A stretch of 64,000 nucleotides of DNA, taken from Streptomyces sp. VRA16 Mangrove soil (GTDB lineage Bacteria > Actinomycetota > Actinomycetes > Streptomycetales > Streptomycetaceae). Below the pieces are notes generated by a model. That model ran no database searches and was not told where the DNA came from. It saw only the letters and a program-made list of their open reading frames with translations. The stretch spans positions 1-64,000 of the forward strand of contig NZ_JAFVLN010000011.1 in assembly GCF_017377775.1 (NCBI RefSeq). The letters run 5' to 3'. Both the position numbers and the translations under genes were made by a program. This document shows, piece after piece, positions 36,111 to 44,231 of this stretch; position 1 is the stretch's first letter; every line of letters starts with the position of its first letter.

Positions 36111-36403
36111 GCACGAGAAGTCGCACGAGAAGCCGTACGTGAGAGCGGTACGGGAAGTCGCACGAGAAGCCGTACGGGAAGCCGTACGAGAGAGCGGCAC
36201 GAGAAGCCGCACGGGAAGTCGCACGAGAAGCCGTACGAGAGAGCGGCACGAGAAGCCGCACGGGAAGTCGTACGAGAAGCCGTACGAGAAGTCGCACGAG
36301 AAGCCGTACGAGAGAGCGGCACGAGAAGCCGCACGGGAAGTCGCACGAGAAGCCGTACGAGAGAGCGGCACGAGAAGCCGCACGAGAAGTCGCACGAGAA
36401 GGG
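36111..36403. repeat. 293-bp minisatellite of 24 units
   Basis: The block parses without remainder into nineteen 12-bp units G[CT]ACG[AG]GAAG[CT]C (last one ending GG) and five 13-bp units GTACG[AT]GAGAGCG. A higher-order cycle of three 12-mers plus one 13-mer (49 bp) recurs. It fills the 420-bp gap (35993-36412) between recQ and the next gene, ending nine bases before the latter's ATG. Each 13-mer shifts the frame, so it is unlikely to be coding, although most frames are open. A related core recurs at 51061-51140. Confidence 0.9.
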
Positions 36404-36412
36404 GGAGCTCGT

Positions 36413-36994
36413 ATGACGCGCACATCGGACATGGTGAGCCGCATCCAGCAGGCCGTCGACGGCACGGAGGCCGTGGTCGGGGCCATCGGGGACACCCAGT
36501 GGCACCGTCCCACCCCGTGCCCCGGATGGGACGTGCGCGCGGAGCTGAACCATGTGGTGGGCGGTATCCGGATCTACGCCGCCGAGCTGACCGGCGGTGA
36601 GGCCGGCGCCGCCCACGAGGCGGACTGGCTCGGCGACGACCCGCGGGGAGCCTTCGCCCGGGCCGCCGAGCTCGACCGGGCCGCCTGGCGGCGCCCCGAC
36701 GCGCTGGACGGGGAGGTGCGCCTGGGGTTCGGCACGGTGCCCGCACCGATGGCCGCGCAGATCCACCTCACCGAGCTGATGGTGCACGGAGTCGACCTTG
36801 CGGTGGCGGTCGGCGCGGAGCGGCTGATCGACGAGGTGGCCTGCGCGCGGCTGCTGGCCGAGATGCGGGCCATGGACTTCGGGACGTTCCGGCGGCCGGG
36901 CATGTTCGGCCCGGAGATACCGGCGCCCGCGGGCGCTCCTGCGCACCGCGGGCTCCTGGCCTTCCTGGGCCGCGATCTCGCGGCCGCTGCCTGA
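36413..36994 (+). CDS. DinB/MDMPI-like protein of the TIGR03086 type
   Basis: 193-residue four-helix-bundle protein related to mycothiol-dependent maleylpyruvate isomerases. Family features are TQWHRPTPCPGWDVRAELNH near residue 30 and QIHLTELMVHGVDLAVAVG near 120, with His residues suited to metal binding. Such proteins are thought to be mycothiol-dependent enzymes; the substrate is unknown. The ribosome site GGGGGAG (36401-36407) grows out of the last repeat unit, so the minisatellite directly abuts the translation start. Confidence 0.82.
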   Translation: MTRTSDMVSRIQQAVDGTEAVVGAIGDTQWHRPTPCPGWDVRAELNHVVGGIRIYAAELTGGEAGAAHEADWLGDDPRGAFARAAELDRAAWRRPDALDGEVRLGFGTVPAPMAAQIHLTELMVHGVDLAVAVGAERLIDEVACARLLAEMRAMDFGTFRRPGMFGPEIPAPAGAPAHRGLLAFLGRDLAAAA

Positions 36995-37051
36995 CGGCCG
37001 AGTCCCGGCCGCGGGCCGAGGCCGGGATCCGGCGGGGGAGGCCGGGGTGTG

Positions 37052-38311
37052 TCAGCCGGTGGCCGCGACGATCCGGCCGGTGACCTCTCCGAGCCCGACC
37101 CGCACGCCGTCGGGCCCCGGGGCCCAGGCCGTCATCGTCACCACGTCGCCGTCCTCCAGGAAACCCCGCTTGCCGTCGGGGAGTTCGAGGGGCCGCTGAC
37201 CGTTCCAGGTCATCTCGATCAGCGAGCCGCGCTCGTTCTCCTCGGTGCCGCTGATGGTGCCCGAGCCGTACAGGTCGCCGGTACGCAGGGAGGCGCCGTT
37301 GACCGTCATGTGGGCCAGCATCTGGGCGCCCGTCCAGTACATGCCGGAGAAGGGGGGTTCGGAGACGGGGTGGCCGTTGAGGGAGACCGTGATGTGCAGG
37401 TCGTAGCCGGCCGGGTCGAGGGCCGGGTCGGAGTCGTCCAGATAGGGGAGGAGGGGGACCGTGCGGGCGGGGGAGGGCACTCGGGCCGCGTCCAGGGCCT
37501 CAAGTGGCGTGATCCACGCGGAGATCGACGTCGCGAAGGACTTGCCGAGGTGCGGGCCGAGCGGCACCGTCTCCCAGTTCTGGATGTCGCGCGCCGACCA
37601 GTCGTTGAGGAGGCAGACGCCGAAGACGTGGTCGCGGTAGGCCGACAGCGGTACCGCCGTGCCCTGCGGTGAGGGGACGCCGACGACGTAGCCGACCTCC
37701 GTCTCGATGTCGAGGCGGACGGAGGGGCCGAAGACCGGTGCCGGATCGGTGGGCGCCTTGCGCTGGCCCGACGGGCGTACGACGTCGGTGCCGGAGACCA
37801 CGACCGTTCCGGAGCGGCCGTGGTAACCCACCGGCAGATGCTTCCAGTTGGGCTTCAGGGGCTCTTCGTCCGGGCGGAAGAGACGGCCCAGGTTCGAGGC
37901 GTGGTTCTCGGACGCGTAGAAGTCGACGTAGTCCGCGACGTCGAAGGGGAGGTGCAGAGTGACCGAGGAGAGCGGGTGCAGATGCAGGCGCACGGCCTCG
38001 CGGTGGGCCGGCACCGTCACCCAACCGGTCAGCGCGCGGCGTACGTCCGACCATGTCGTACGGCCCGCGGCGAGGAAGGAGTTGAGGGTGGGGCGGGACA
38101 GCAGCTCGGCGTAGGGCGAGCCGAGCGCCGTGGCGGCCGCGCCCGCGTCCAGGACGTGGTCGCCGAGGCGGACGCCGACGCGCGGGTCCTCGCCGGGGCG
38201 GGAGAAGACTCCGTAAGGGAGGTTGTGCGGGCCGAAGGGGTGGCCTTCGGGGAGGTCGAGCGGGTCGGGCGAGTCGAGCGGGGTGTGCTCGGACGCGGCT
38301 GCGGGTGCCAT
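37052..38311 (-). CDS. Fumarylacetoacetase
   Basis: 419-residue hydrolase that splits fumarylacetoacetate to fumarate and acetoacetate, the last step of tyrosine catabolism. Active-site blocks are VDFYASENHASNLGRLFRPD (metal Asp and catalytic His), PVGYHGRSGTVVVSGT, DIETEVGYVVG and NDWSARDIQNWE. The C-terminus has GDLYGSGTISGTEENERGS. ATG 38311 fits the family start; no strong ribosome site is seen. It is divergent from the ATP-grasp gene. No other homogentisate-pathway gene is nearby. Confidence 0.93.
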   Translation of the reverse strand: MAPAAASEHTPLDSPDPLDLPEGHPFGPHNLPYGVFSRPGEDPRVGVRLGDHVLDAGAAATALGSPYAELLSRPTLNSFLAAGRTTWSDVRRALTGWVTVPAHREAVRLHLHPLSSVTLHLPFDVADYVDFYASENHASNLGRLFRPDEEPLKPNWKHLPVGYHGRSGTVVVSGTDVVRPSGQRKAPTDPAPVFGPSVRLDIETEVGYVVGVPSPQGTAVPLSAYRDHVFGVCLLNDWSARDIQNWETVPLGPHLGKSFATSISAWITPLEALDAARVPSPARTVPLLPYLDDSDPALDPAGYDLHITVSLNGHPVSEPPFSGMYWTGAQMLAHMTVNGASLRTGDLYGSGTISGTEENERGSLIEMTWNGQRPLELPDGKRGFLEDGDVVTMTAWAPGPDGVRVGLGEVTGRIVAATG

Positions 38312-38517
38312 GCCTACGTGCCTCACTTTCCAAGGTGGACCACACGGGTGGGCCACACGGTACGTGGGAGTCGGGCGTTCGGGCAGTGCCTAAAGAGTTC
38401 GCAATGTCCGAATGACCCGTTGATGGATTGGTCGGTTCCGGCTTAGCGTCTATGTCCGGCGGACGCGGACGGGGTGGATCCGGGTTCGAAGGGGGATCGG
38501 GACACGTGGGGGGACCC

Positions 38518-39813
38518 GTGGCCAGAAGTACCGGTAACGCACGGAGCGGTGCGGGAAGTGTGCCTTTCGCCGTGGACCGGGACGTGCCGGGCCTCATCGT
38601 GAAGTTCGGCGACTATCCGCTGCACCACGGAGGCGTGGGCGCCATCCGCAGTCTGGGGCGGCTCGGCGTCCCGATGTACGCGATCACCGAGGATCCATAC
38701 ACACCGGCAGCGGCCTCGCGCTATCTGCACCGGGCCTTTCCCTGGCGGACCACCGGGGCGGAGGAGCCGGAGCGCCTGGTCGACGGGTTGCTGCGGGTGG
38801 CCAAGCGCATCGGGCGGCCGACGGTGATGATCCCGACCGACGAGGAAGCGGCCGTGCTCATCGCCGAGCACCAGGGGCCGCTCGCGGACGCGGGCTATCT
38901 CTTTCCGCCGGTCGAGGCGGCGCTGCCGCGGCGGCTGGCCAGCAAGCAGGGGCTGCACGAGTTGTGCGTGGAGCACGGGATCCCGTCGCCGACGGCGGCG
39001 TTCCCCGAGAGCTGGGCCGACATCGAGGAGTTCGCGGCGAAGGCCCGGTTCCCGGTGGTGGCGAAGAACCGGGAGGCGTTCACCCGCCGCTCGCAGCCGG
39101 CGGTGAACGGGACGACGCGGATCGCGACCCCCGACGGCCTGCGGGAGCTCGCCCGTGACTGGGGCGAGAAGCCCGGCGTGATCCTCCAGGAGTACCTGCC
39201 CAGGGAGGACGCCGAGGACTGGATCGTGCACGCGTACTTCGACCAGGACTCCACGCCGCGCGCCCTGTTCACCGGGGTCAAGGTCCGTTCCTGGCCCCCG
39301 CACGCGGGCATGACGGCGAACGCGTACGTGGTGGACAACCCGGAACTCGCGGACATCGCCGCACGTTTCATCAAGCAGATCGGCTTCACCGGCATCATCG
39401 ACCTCGACCTGCGCTTCGACCGGCGCGACGGACAGTACAAGCTCCTCGACTTCAACCCGCGGATGGGCGCCCAGTTCCGCCTCTTCGAGAACGAGGCGGG
39501 CATCGACGTCGTCCGCGCCATGCACCTTCAACTCACCGGCCGCGACGTCCCGGAGGGGGAACAGCGGGCGGGCCACCGGTACGTCGTCGAGAACATCGAC
39601 CTGCCGGCCCTGCTCGCCTACCGGCGCAGCGGCTACACGACCCCGCACGCCCCGTCCCGCGCGAGCGGCACGGAGCTGGCGTGGTGGGCGGCCGACGACC
39701 CGCGGCCGTTCTTCACGATGCTCGCCCGGTTCGTGACACCGGGCGCCAAGCATCTCTACCAACTGTGGCGGACCAACCGCCGCGGCAGCGCGACCGGCTC
39801 CGGTACCCGTTAG
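38518..39813 (+). CDS. ATP-grasp ligase, COG3919-like carboxylate-amine ligase
   Basis: About 431 residues. An N-terminal Rossmann-like domain opens with GLIVKFGDYPLHHGGVGAIR. The ATP-grasp core follows: PVVAKNREAFTRRSQPAVNG, then VILQEYLPREDAEDWIVHAY and the metal site FIDLDLRFD-type/DFNPRMGAQFRLFENEAG. Family members join a carboxylate to an amine using ATP; the D-aspartate ligase group is the nearest I recognise. GTG 38518 has GGGGGGAC in front; ATG 38452 or GTG 38428 are alternatives. A flavoprotein follows after about 75 bp and is probably co-transcribed. Confidence 0.8.
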   Translation: MARSTGNARSGAGSVPFAVDRDVPGLIVKFGDYPLHHGGVGAIRSLGRLGVPMYAITEDPYTPAAASRYLHRAFPWRTTGAEEPERLVDGLLRVAKRIGRPTVMIPTDEEAAVLIAEHQGPLADAGYLFPPVEAALPRRLASKQGLHELCVEHGIPSPTAAFPESWADIEEFAAKARFPVVAKNREAFTRRSQPAVNGTTRIATPDGLRELARDWGEKPGVILQEYLPREDAEDWIVHAYFDQDSTPRALFTGVKVRSWPPHAGMTANAYVVDNPELADIAARFIKQIGFTGIIDLDLRFDRRDGQYKLLDFNPRMGAQFRLFENEAGIDVVRAMHLQLTGRDVPEGEQRAGHRYVVENIDLPALLAYRRSGYTTPHAPSRASGTELAWWAADDPRPFFTMLARFVTPGAKHLYQLWRTNRRGSATGSGTR

Positions 39814-39888
39814 GGCACAGCCGGTGCGCTGCGCCACGGAGTGAGCGACGCAGTGGCATTGCAACTGCCGTCCCGGGGAGGGGACTTC

Positions 39889-41100
39889 GTGATTCAACCG
39901 GTAGCTGTCATCGGCGCGGGCCCGTACGGCCTGTCGACCGCCGCGCATCTGCGGGCGCGCGGCATTCCTGTCAGGGTCTTCGGGGAGCCCATGGTGAGCT
40001 GGCGCTCCCACATGCCCGAAGGCATGATCCTCAAGTCGGTCCCGTCCGCGTCGAACATCGACGCGCCGCAGCGCGGCCACGACCTCGTGGACTACTGCGA
40101 CGCCGCCGGCATCGACCGGCTGGTGACGGACGAGGACCTGATCACGGCCGAGACGTTCGTCGCGTACGGCGACTGGTTCCAGCAGAAGCTGGTGCCCGAC
40201 CTGGAGCGGGTGCGGGTCGTCTCCGTCGACCGGCGCGGACCCGCGGGCTTCGAGCTGAAGCTGGACTCGGGCGAGCAGTTCACCGCGCGCGCCGTGGTCG
40301 TCGCCACGGGTCTGTCCGGTCTGGAGCATCTGCCGCGCGAGTTCTCCATGGCGGTGCCGGAAGGACCCTCCCCCACGGGCCCGCTCTCGCACAGCGCCCA
40401 GCACCACGACCTGTCCCGGTTCTCCGGCAAGGAGCTGATCGTCGTCGGCGCGGGCCAGTCCGCCCTGGAGACGGCGGCGCTGGCGGCCGAGGCGGGGGCG
40501 AGCGTCAAGGTGGTCGCGCGGAGCGCCGCGGGACAGAGCCGGGTGCGGTTCGGGGCGCCGCCCTGGGACCAGCCGAAGTTCCGCCCGGCGACGCCGTTCG
40601 GTAACGCGTGGTCGCTGTACGCGTTGACGTACTACCCGCACCAGTACCGCCAACTGCCGCCCGCGGCCCGGCACTACCTGGTGAAGCGGGTGCTCGGCCC
40701 GCTCGGCGCCTGGTGGCTCAAGGAGCGGTTCGAGGGCAAGGTGGCCGTGCGTGACGTCGCCTCGGTGCAGCAGGTGACGGTGACGGACGGGACGCCGGCC
40801 GTCCAGGTGCGCACCCACGGCGGACGCCGTGAGGAGCTCACCGCGGACCATGTGATCGCGGCGACGGGGTACCGCGTCGACCTGGCCGCGATGCCGTTCC
40901 TCGGCGACGGCCTGCGGACCCGTCTCGCGGTGAGCCGGGGCACGCCGCGCCTCGGCCCCGGATACGTGTCGTCGATACCCGGCCTGTACTTCACGGGCAT
41001 GCTCGGCGGCTCGTCGTACGGCCCGGTGATGCGGTTCGTCTGCGGTACGGAGTTCGCGTCGCCGCGGCTCGCCCGGCATCTCGCGGCGGCGCACGGGTAG
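39889..41100 (+). CDS. FAD/NAD(P)-binding oxidoreductase
   Basis: 403-residue flavin-dependent oxidoreductase. GTG 39889 has a very good GGGGAGGGG ribosome site and puts the FAD fold at the start (PVAVIGAGPYGLSTAAHLRA); an upstream GTG at 39841 is possible. A second Rossmann motif for NAD(P)H is at ELIVVGAGQSALETAALAAE. Between them, FGEPMVSWRSHMPEGMILKS resembles flavin N-hydroxylases and FAD-dependent monooxygenases. The ATGY motif (VIAATGYRVDLA) is typical of the same group. Substrate unknown; the ATP-grasp neighbour suggests joint action on a small amide or amino acid. Confidence 0.83.
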   Translation: MIQPVAVIGAGPYGLSTAAHLRARGIPVRVFGEPMVSWRSHMPEGMILKSVPSASNIDAPQRGHDLVDYCDAAGIDRLVTDEDLITAETFVAYGDWFQQKLVPDLERVRVVSVDRRGPAGFELKLDSGEQFTARAVVVATGLSGLEHLPREFSMAVPEGPSPTGPLSHSAQHHDLSRFSGKELIVVGAGQSALETAALAAEAGASVKVVARSAAGQSRVRFGAPPWDQPKFRPATPFGNAWSLYALTYYPHQYRQLPPAARHYLVKRVLGPLGAWWLKERFEGKVAVRDVASVQQVTVTDGTPAVQVRTHGGRREELTADHVIAATGYRVDLAAMPFLGDGLRTRLAVSRGTPRLGPGYVSSIPGLYFTGMLGGSSYGPVMRFVCGTEFASPRLARHLAAAHG

Positions 41101-41303
41101 CGGACACCTCCCGCCCAGGGGAGGTCCGAACTCGGAGCGGATGCCCGGAAGTTGAGCCGTCACTCCCGTGGGTGAACGTGGTGCGTGTCCTTCTTCGGGG
41201 GGCACGCGCCTGCTCCGGGGGCGTGCGGCGCTCCGCGGAAGTGCTACTACCACACCCCCACCACACGGCCGGTACACGTCGGGCCCCTGGTGTGGTTGGT
41301 CCG

Positions 41304-41309
41304 TATTCT
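41304..41309 (+). promoter_or_regulatory. -10 element of the HAD phosphatase gene
   Basis: TATTCT lies eight bases before the ATG at 41317, with no Shine-Dalgarno sequence between, suggesting a leaderless mRNA. The -35 region is unclear. Confidence 0.35.
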
Positions 41310-41316
41310 TCGGATC

Positions 41317-42120
41317 ATGGCCGCACCCGCATATGCACTCATCGCCACTGACCTGGACGGAACGCTGCTGCGCGGCGACGACACCGTCTCGGACCGCACC
41401 CGGGAGGCCCTCGTGGGGGCCGCCGCGGCGGGGGCCCGGCACATCGTCGTCACCGGCAGGCCCGCGCCCCGGGTGCAGCCGCTGCTCGCCGATCTCGGGG
41501 GCGGTCTCGCCGTATGTGCGCAGGGTGCACAGCTGTACGACGCCGACGGTGACCGGCTGCTCTGGTCGCTCACCCTGGACCGGGAGCTGGCCGAGCAGGC
41601 GCTCGGGAAGATCGAGGCCGAGGTCGGACAGGTGTACGCGGCCGTGGACCAGGACGGGGTGGAAGGGCTCACGCTGATCGAGCCCGGGTATCTGATGCCG
41701 CATCCGACGCTGCCCGCGGTGCGGGTGCACGACCGGGCGGAGTTGTGGGCGGAGCCCATCAGCAAGGTGTTGTTGCGCCATTCGGCGCTGTCCGACGACG
41801 AGTTGGCGGCGGTGGCCCGCGCCGCGGTCGGGCCACTGGCCACCGTCACCATGTCGGGGCCCGGCACTGTCGAACTTCAGCCGCGCGGAGTCACCAAGGC
41901 GACCGGGCTCGGGCTCGCCGCCGAGCGGCTGGGGATCGCGGCCGGGGCCACCGTCGCGTTCGGCGACATGCCCAATGACGTGCCGATGTTCGGGTGGGCC
42001 GGGCTCGGGGTGGCCATGGCCAATGCGCACCCCGAGCTGAAGGCCGTGGCCGACGAGGTGACCGCGTCCAACGAGGAGGACGGGGTGGCCGTGGTGGTCG
42101 AGCGGTTGTTCAGCGGGTGA
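41317..42120 (+). CDS. HAD-family (Cof type IIB) phosphatase
   Basis: 267-residue hydrolase. Motif I is IATDLDGTLLRGDD with nucleophile and acid aspartates, motif II is HIVVTGRPAP, motif III is Lys in SKVLLRH-type position plus GVTKATGLGLAAERLGI, and motif IV is VAFGDMPNDVPMFGWAGLGV. It belongs to the Cof group that dephosphorylates sugar phosphates, flavin precursors or similar. ATG 41317 sits at the conserved start; it is preceded by a 216-bp gap after the flavoprotein with nothing else recognisable. Confidence 0.92.
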   Translation: MAAPAYALIATDLDGTLLRGDDTVSDRTREALVGAAAAGARHIVVTGRPAPRVQPLLADLGGGLAVCAQGAQLYDADGDRLLWSLTLDRELAEQALGKIEAEVGQVYAAVDQDGVEGLTLIEPGYLMPHPTLPAVRVHDRAELWAEPISKVLLRHSALSDDELAAVARAAVGPLATVTMSGPGTVELQPRGVTKATGLGLAAERLGIAAGATVAFGDMPNDVPMFGWAGLGVAMANAHPELKAVADEVTASNEEDGVAVVVERLFSG

Positions 42121-42212
42121 GGGGGCGGGGCCGGGGTCGGGGCCGGGGTTGTGCGAGTGCGAGTCGCCCCCGGCTTGTCGCGCCGTTCCCCGCGCCCCCC
42201 CCGCGGGGGCTC

Positions 42213-44222
42213 CTACCCCGCCGTCCGCGGGATCCGTTCCTCCCACGTCCGGTGGAACACCACCTCGCCGCCGTCCCGGCACACCACTTCGCTCGACGTG
42301 ATGAACTCCGTTGCCGTGCAGGTGATTTCGGAGCGGGTCTCCACTTTCGCGTCCCACGCCATGTCGGGGCGGTGCAGGCGGATCGACCAGTCGGAGCGGG
42401 TGCGGGCCGACAGCGGGTCGTCCTCCTGGATCACGTACGTCTCCAGGGCGTCCTCGGTGAATTCGAGGCCGTCGGGGTAGACGCGGGTGCCGCCGTAGCG
42501 CGGGTCGACCTCCAGTTTCCACTCGCCCTTGGCGACGTCCCGGACCACCAGCCGTTCGGGGCGCTGCTCGTCGAGGGAGGCCGGGAAGACGACGCCGAGC
42601 GGCGCCGACTGCTCGGGGGCCTCGAAGCGGATCTCGGGGCCGAAGTCGCCGGACCTGACCGGGAGTTCGAGGGCGCTGCCCACCGGGTTCAGGGTGAAGC
42701 CCGCCTCCGAGCTGGCCTGCGGCCAGATCCACGGCCAGTACGCCGACGAGATCGCGAGCCGGATGCGGTGGCCGGGCGGGAAGGCGTGGCCGATGCCGTT
42801 GAGTTCGAAGGTGACGTCCTCGGTGGAGCCCGGCAGCCAGGGCACGGCCGCCGAACGGCCGTGCCGGGAGGAGAGGTTGAGGACGCCGCGGGTCACCAGG
42901 GTCGACGAGCCGTCGGGCGCGATGTCGCACAGCCGTGCCACGACCTGGCCGCGGGCCGTCTGCGAGGTGAGCCGGAGCGTCACGCGCGGGCGCCCCAGCA
43001 CCCGTACCGCCTGCGGCACCTCGAACTCGAAGCAGGCGCTCTTCGCGTCCTCGTCCCGCTGGTCCGGCGGCAGATCCGCGTCGTTGCCGAACGGGAAGAA
43101 GCGGCCCGCGCCCAGGCCCGTGTGCTGCGGGGAGCGGACCACGACGGGGGAGCCCTGAAGGGCGTACGAGACGGTCGAGACGTTCGGGGACGGCCAGGAC
43201 GGGTCGCCGACCCACTGGCCCGGGAGCTCGTCGTAGACCGTCGCGGGCGGGTGGGAGTCGCTGATGTAGGAGCGCAGCTTCGGCTCGTCCATGACCCTCG
43301 TGTCCGCGTCCTTCAGCCAGTGGTCCCACCAGCGCAGCGTCTCCTGGAGGAACCCGATCGCCGGGCCGGGCGGTAGGCCGCGGTCCGGGTACTGGTGGGA
43401 CCAGGGGCCGATGATCCCCCGCACCCGGTCGTCGGGAAGGTTCTCCACCAGCCGGAGCACCGTGTCGCGGTACGGGTCGTGCCAGCCGCCCACCGCGAGG
43501 ACGGCCGCCGTGATCGTGGAGTAGTCCTCGCAGACGCTGCCGTGCCGCCAGTAGTCGTCGCGGGTCTGGTGGCGCAGCCAGGTGTGGATGAACGGGTCGA
43601 CGGCCTCCAGACGCCGCACCCACATGTCCTTCCAGCGGTCGCCGACGAACTGCGGGTCCGGCGGGCGGGAGACGAAGGCCAGCATGGTCGCCGCCCACGC
43701 GTGCATGTCCACGGCCAGGACGGAACCACCCATGTAGTGCACGTCGTTGTCATAGCGGTCGTCGGTGGAGCAGACCGTGACGATCGCCTTCAGCGGCTCG
43801 GGCGCCAGGGCCGCGATCTGGAGGGAGTTGAAGCCGCCCCAGGAGATGCCGAACATGCCGACCTTCCCGGACGACCAGGGCTGCTCGGCCAGCCAGTTCA
43901 CCACCTCGACGCCGTCGGCGAGCTCGGTCGCGGAGTACTCGTCGCCCGGCATGCCCTCGCTGTTGCCGTGGCCGCGCACGTCGACGCGTACGGAGGCGTA
44001 GCCGTGGCCCGCGTACCAGGGGTGGCGCTGCCAGTCGCGTGGCGCCGTCCAGTCGGAGAGGCGGTAGGGGAGGTACTCCAGGAGCACCGGGACCGGTTCG
44101 TCCGTCACCGGGCGCCATACGCGGGCGAAGAGCGTCGTCCCGTCGGAGAGGGGTACGCGGATGTCCTCGCGGGTCGTTCCGTACGGGAACTCGGTCCGGA
44201 TGCGGGGGGAAGCAGGGCTCAT
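42213..44222 (-). CDS. CocE/NonD-family hydrolase (X-Pro dipeptidyl-peptidase-like)
   Basis: 669-residue serine hydrolase. The alpha/beta-hydrolase domain has nucleophile Ser127 in MFGISWGGFNSLQ, the acid in AVGGWHDPYRDT and the histidine in IIGPWSHQYPDRGLP. The C-terminal half is the jelly-roll domain of X-Pro peptidases (FEFEVPQAVRVLGRPRVTLR). Substrates in the family are proline dipeptides or esters. There is no signal peptide. It is nine bases from the end of the POT transporter in the same direction, so import and cleavage of peptides may be coupled. Confidence 0.9.
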   Translation of the reverse strand: MSPASPRIRTEFPYGTTREDIRVPLSDGTTLFARVWRPVTDEPVPVLLEYLPYRLSDWTAPRDWQRHPWYAGHGYASVRVDVRGHGNSEGMPGDEYSATELADGVEVVNWLAEQPWSSGKVGMFGISWGGFNSLQIAALAPEPLKAIVTVCSTDDRYDNDVHYMGGSVLAVDMHAWAATMLAFVSRPPDPQFVGDRWKDMWVRRLEAVDPFIHTWLRHQTRDDYWRHGSVCEDYSTITAAVLAVGGWHDPYRDTVLRLVENLPDDRVRGIIGPWSHQYPDRGLPPGPAIGFLQETLRWWDHWLKDADTRVMDEPKLRSYISDSHPPATVYDELPGQWVGDPSWPSPNVSTVSYALQGSPVVVRSPQHTGLGAGRFFPFGNDADLPPDQRDEDAKSACFEFEVPQAVRVLGRPRVTLRLTSQTARGQVVARLCDIAPDGSSTLVTRGVLNLSSRHGRSAAVPWLPGSTEDVTFELNGIGHAFPPGHRIRLAISSAYWPWIWPQASSEAGFTLNPVGSALELPVRSGDFGPEIRFEAPEQSAPLGVVFPASLDEQRPERLVVRDVAKGEWKLEVDPRYGGTRVYPDGLEFTEDALETYVIQEDDPLSARTRSDWSIRLHRPDMAWDAKVETRSEITCTATEFITSSEVVCRDGGEVVFHRTWEERIPRTAG

Positions 44223-44231
44223 GGGAGTACC

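Noticed and set aside
36060-36600. Overlapping frames through the minisatellite on both strands
   Set aside because: Repeat units without stop codons open most frames; the 13-bp units shift frame repeatedly, so no single protein is favoured and none has a sensible start.
38443-43698. Open minus-strand frame of 1751 codons
   Set aside because: It lies antisense to four well-supported genes (ATP-grasp, flavoprotein, HAD, CocE end). Long antisense frames are expected where third positions are nearly all G or C; the composition is Arg/Gly/Asp noise with no domain.
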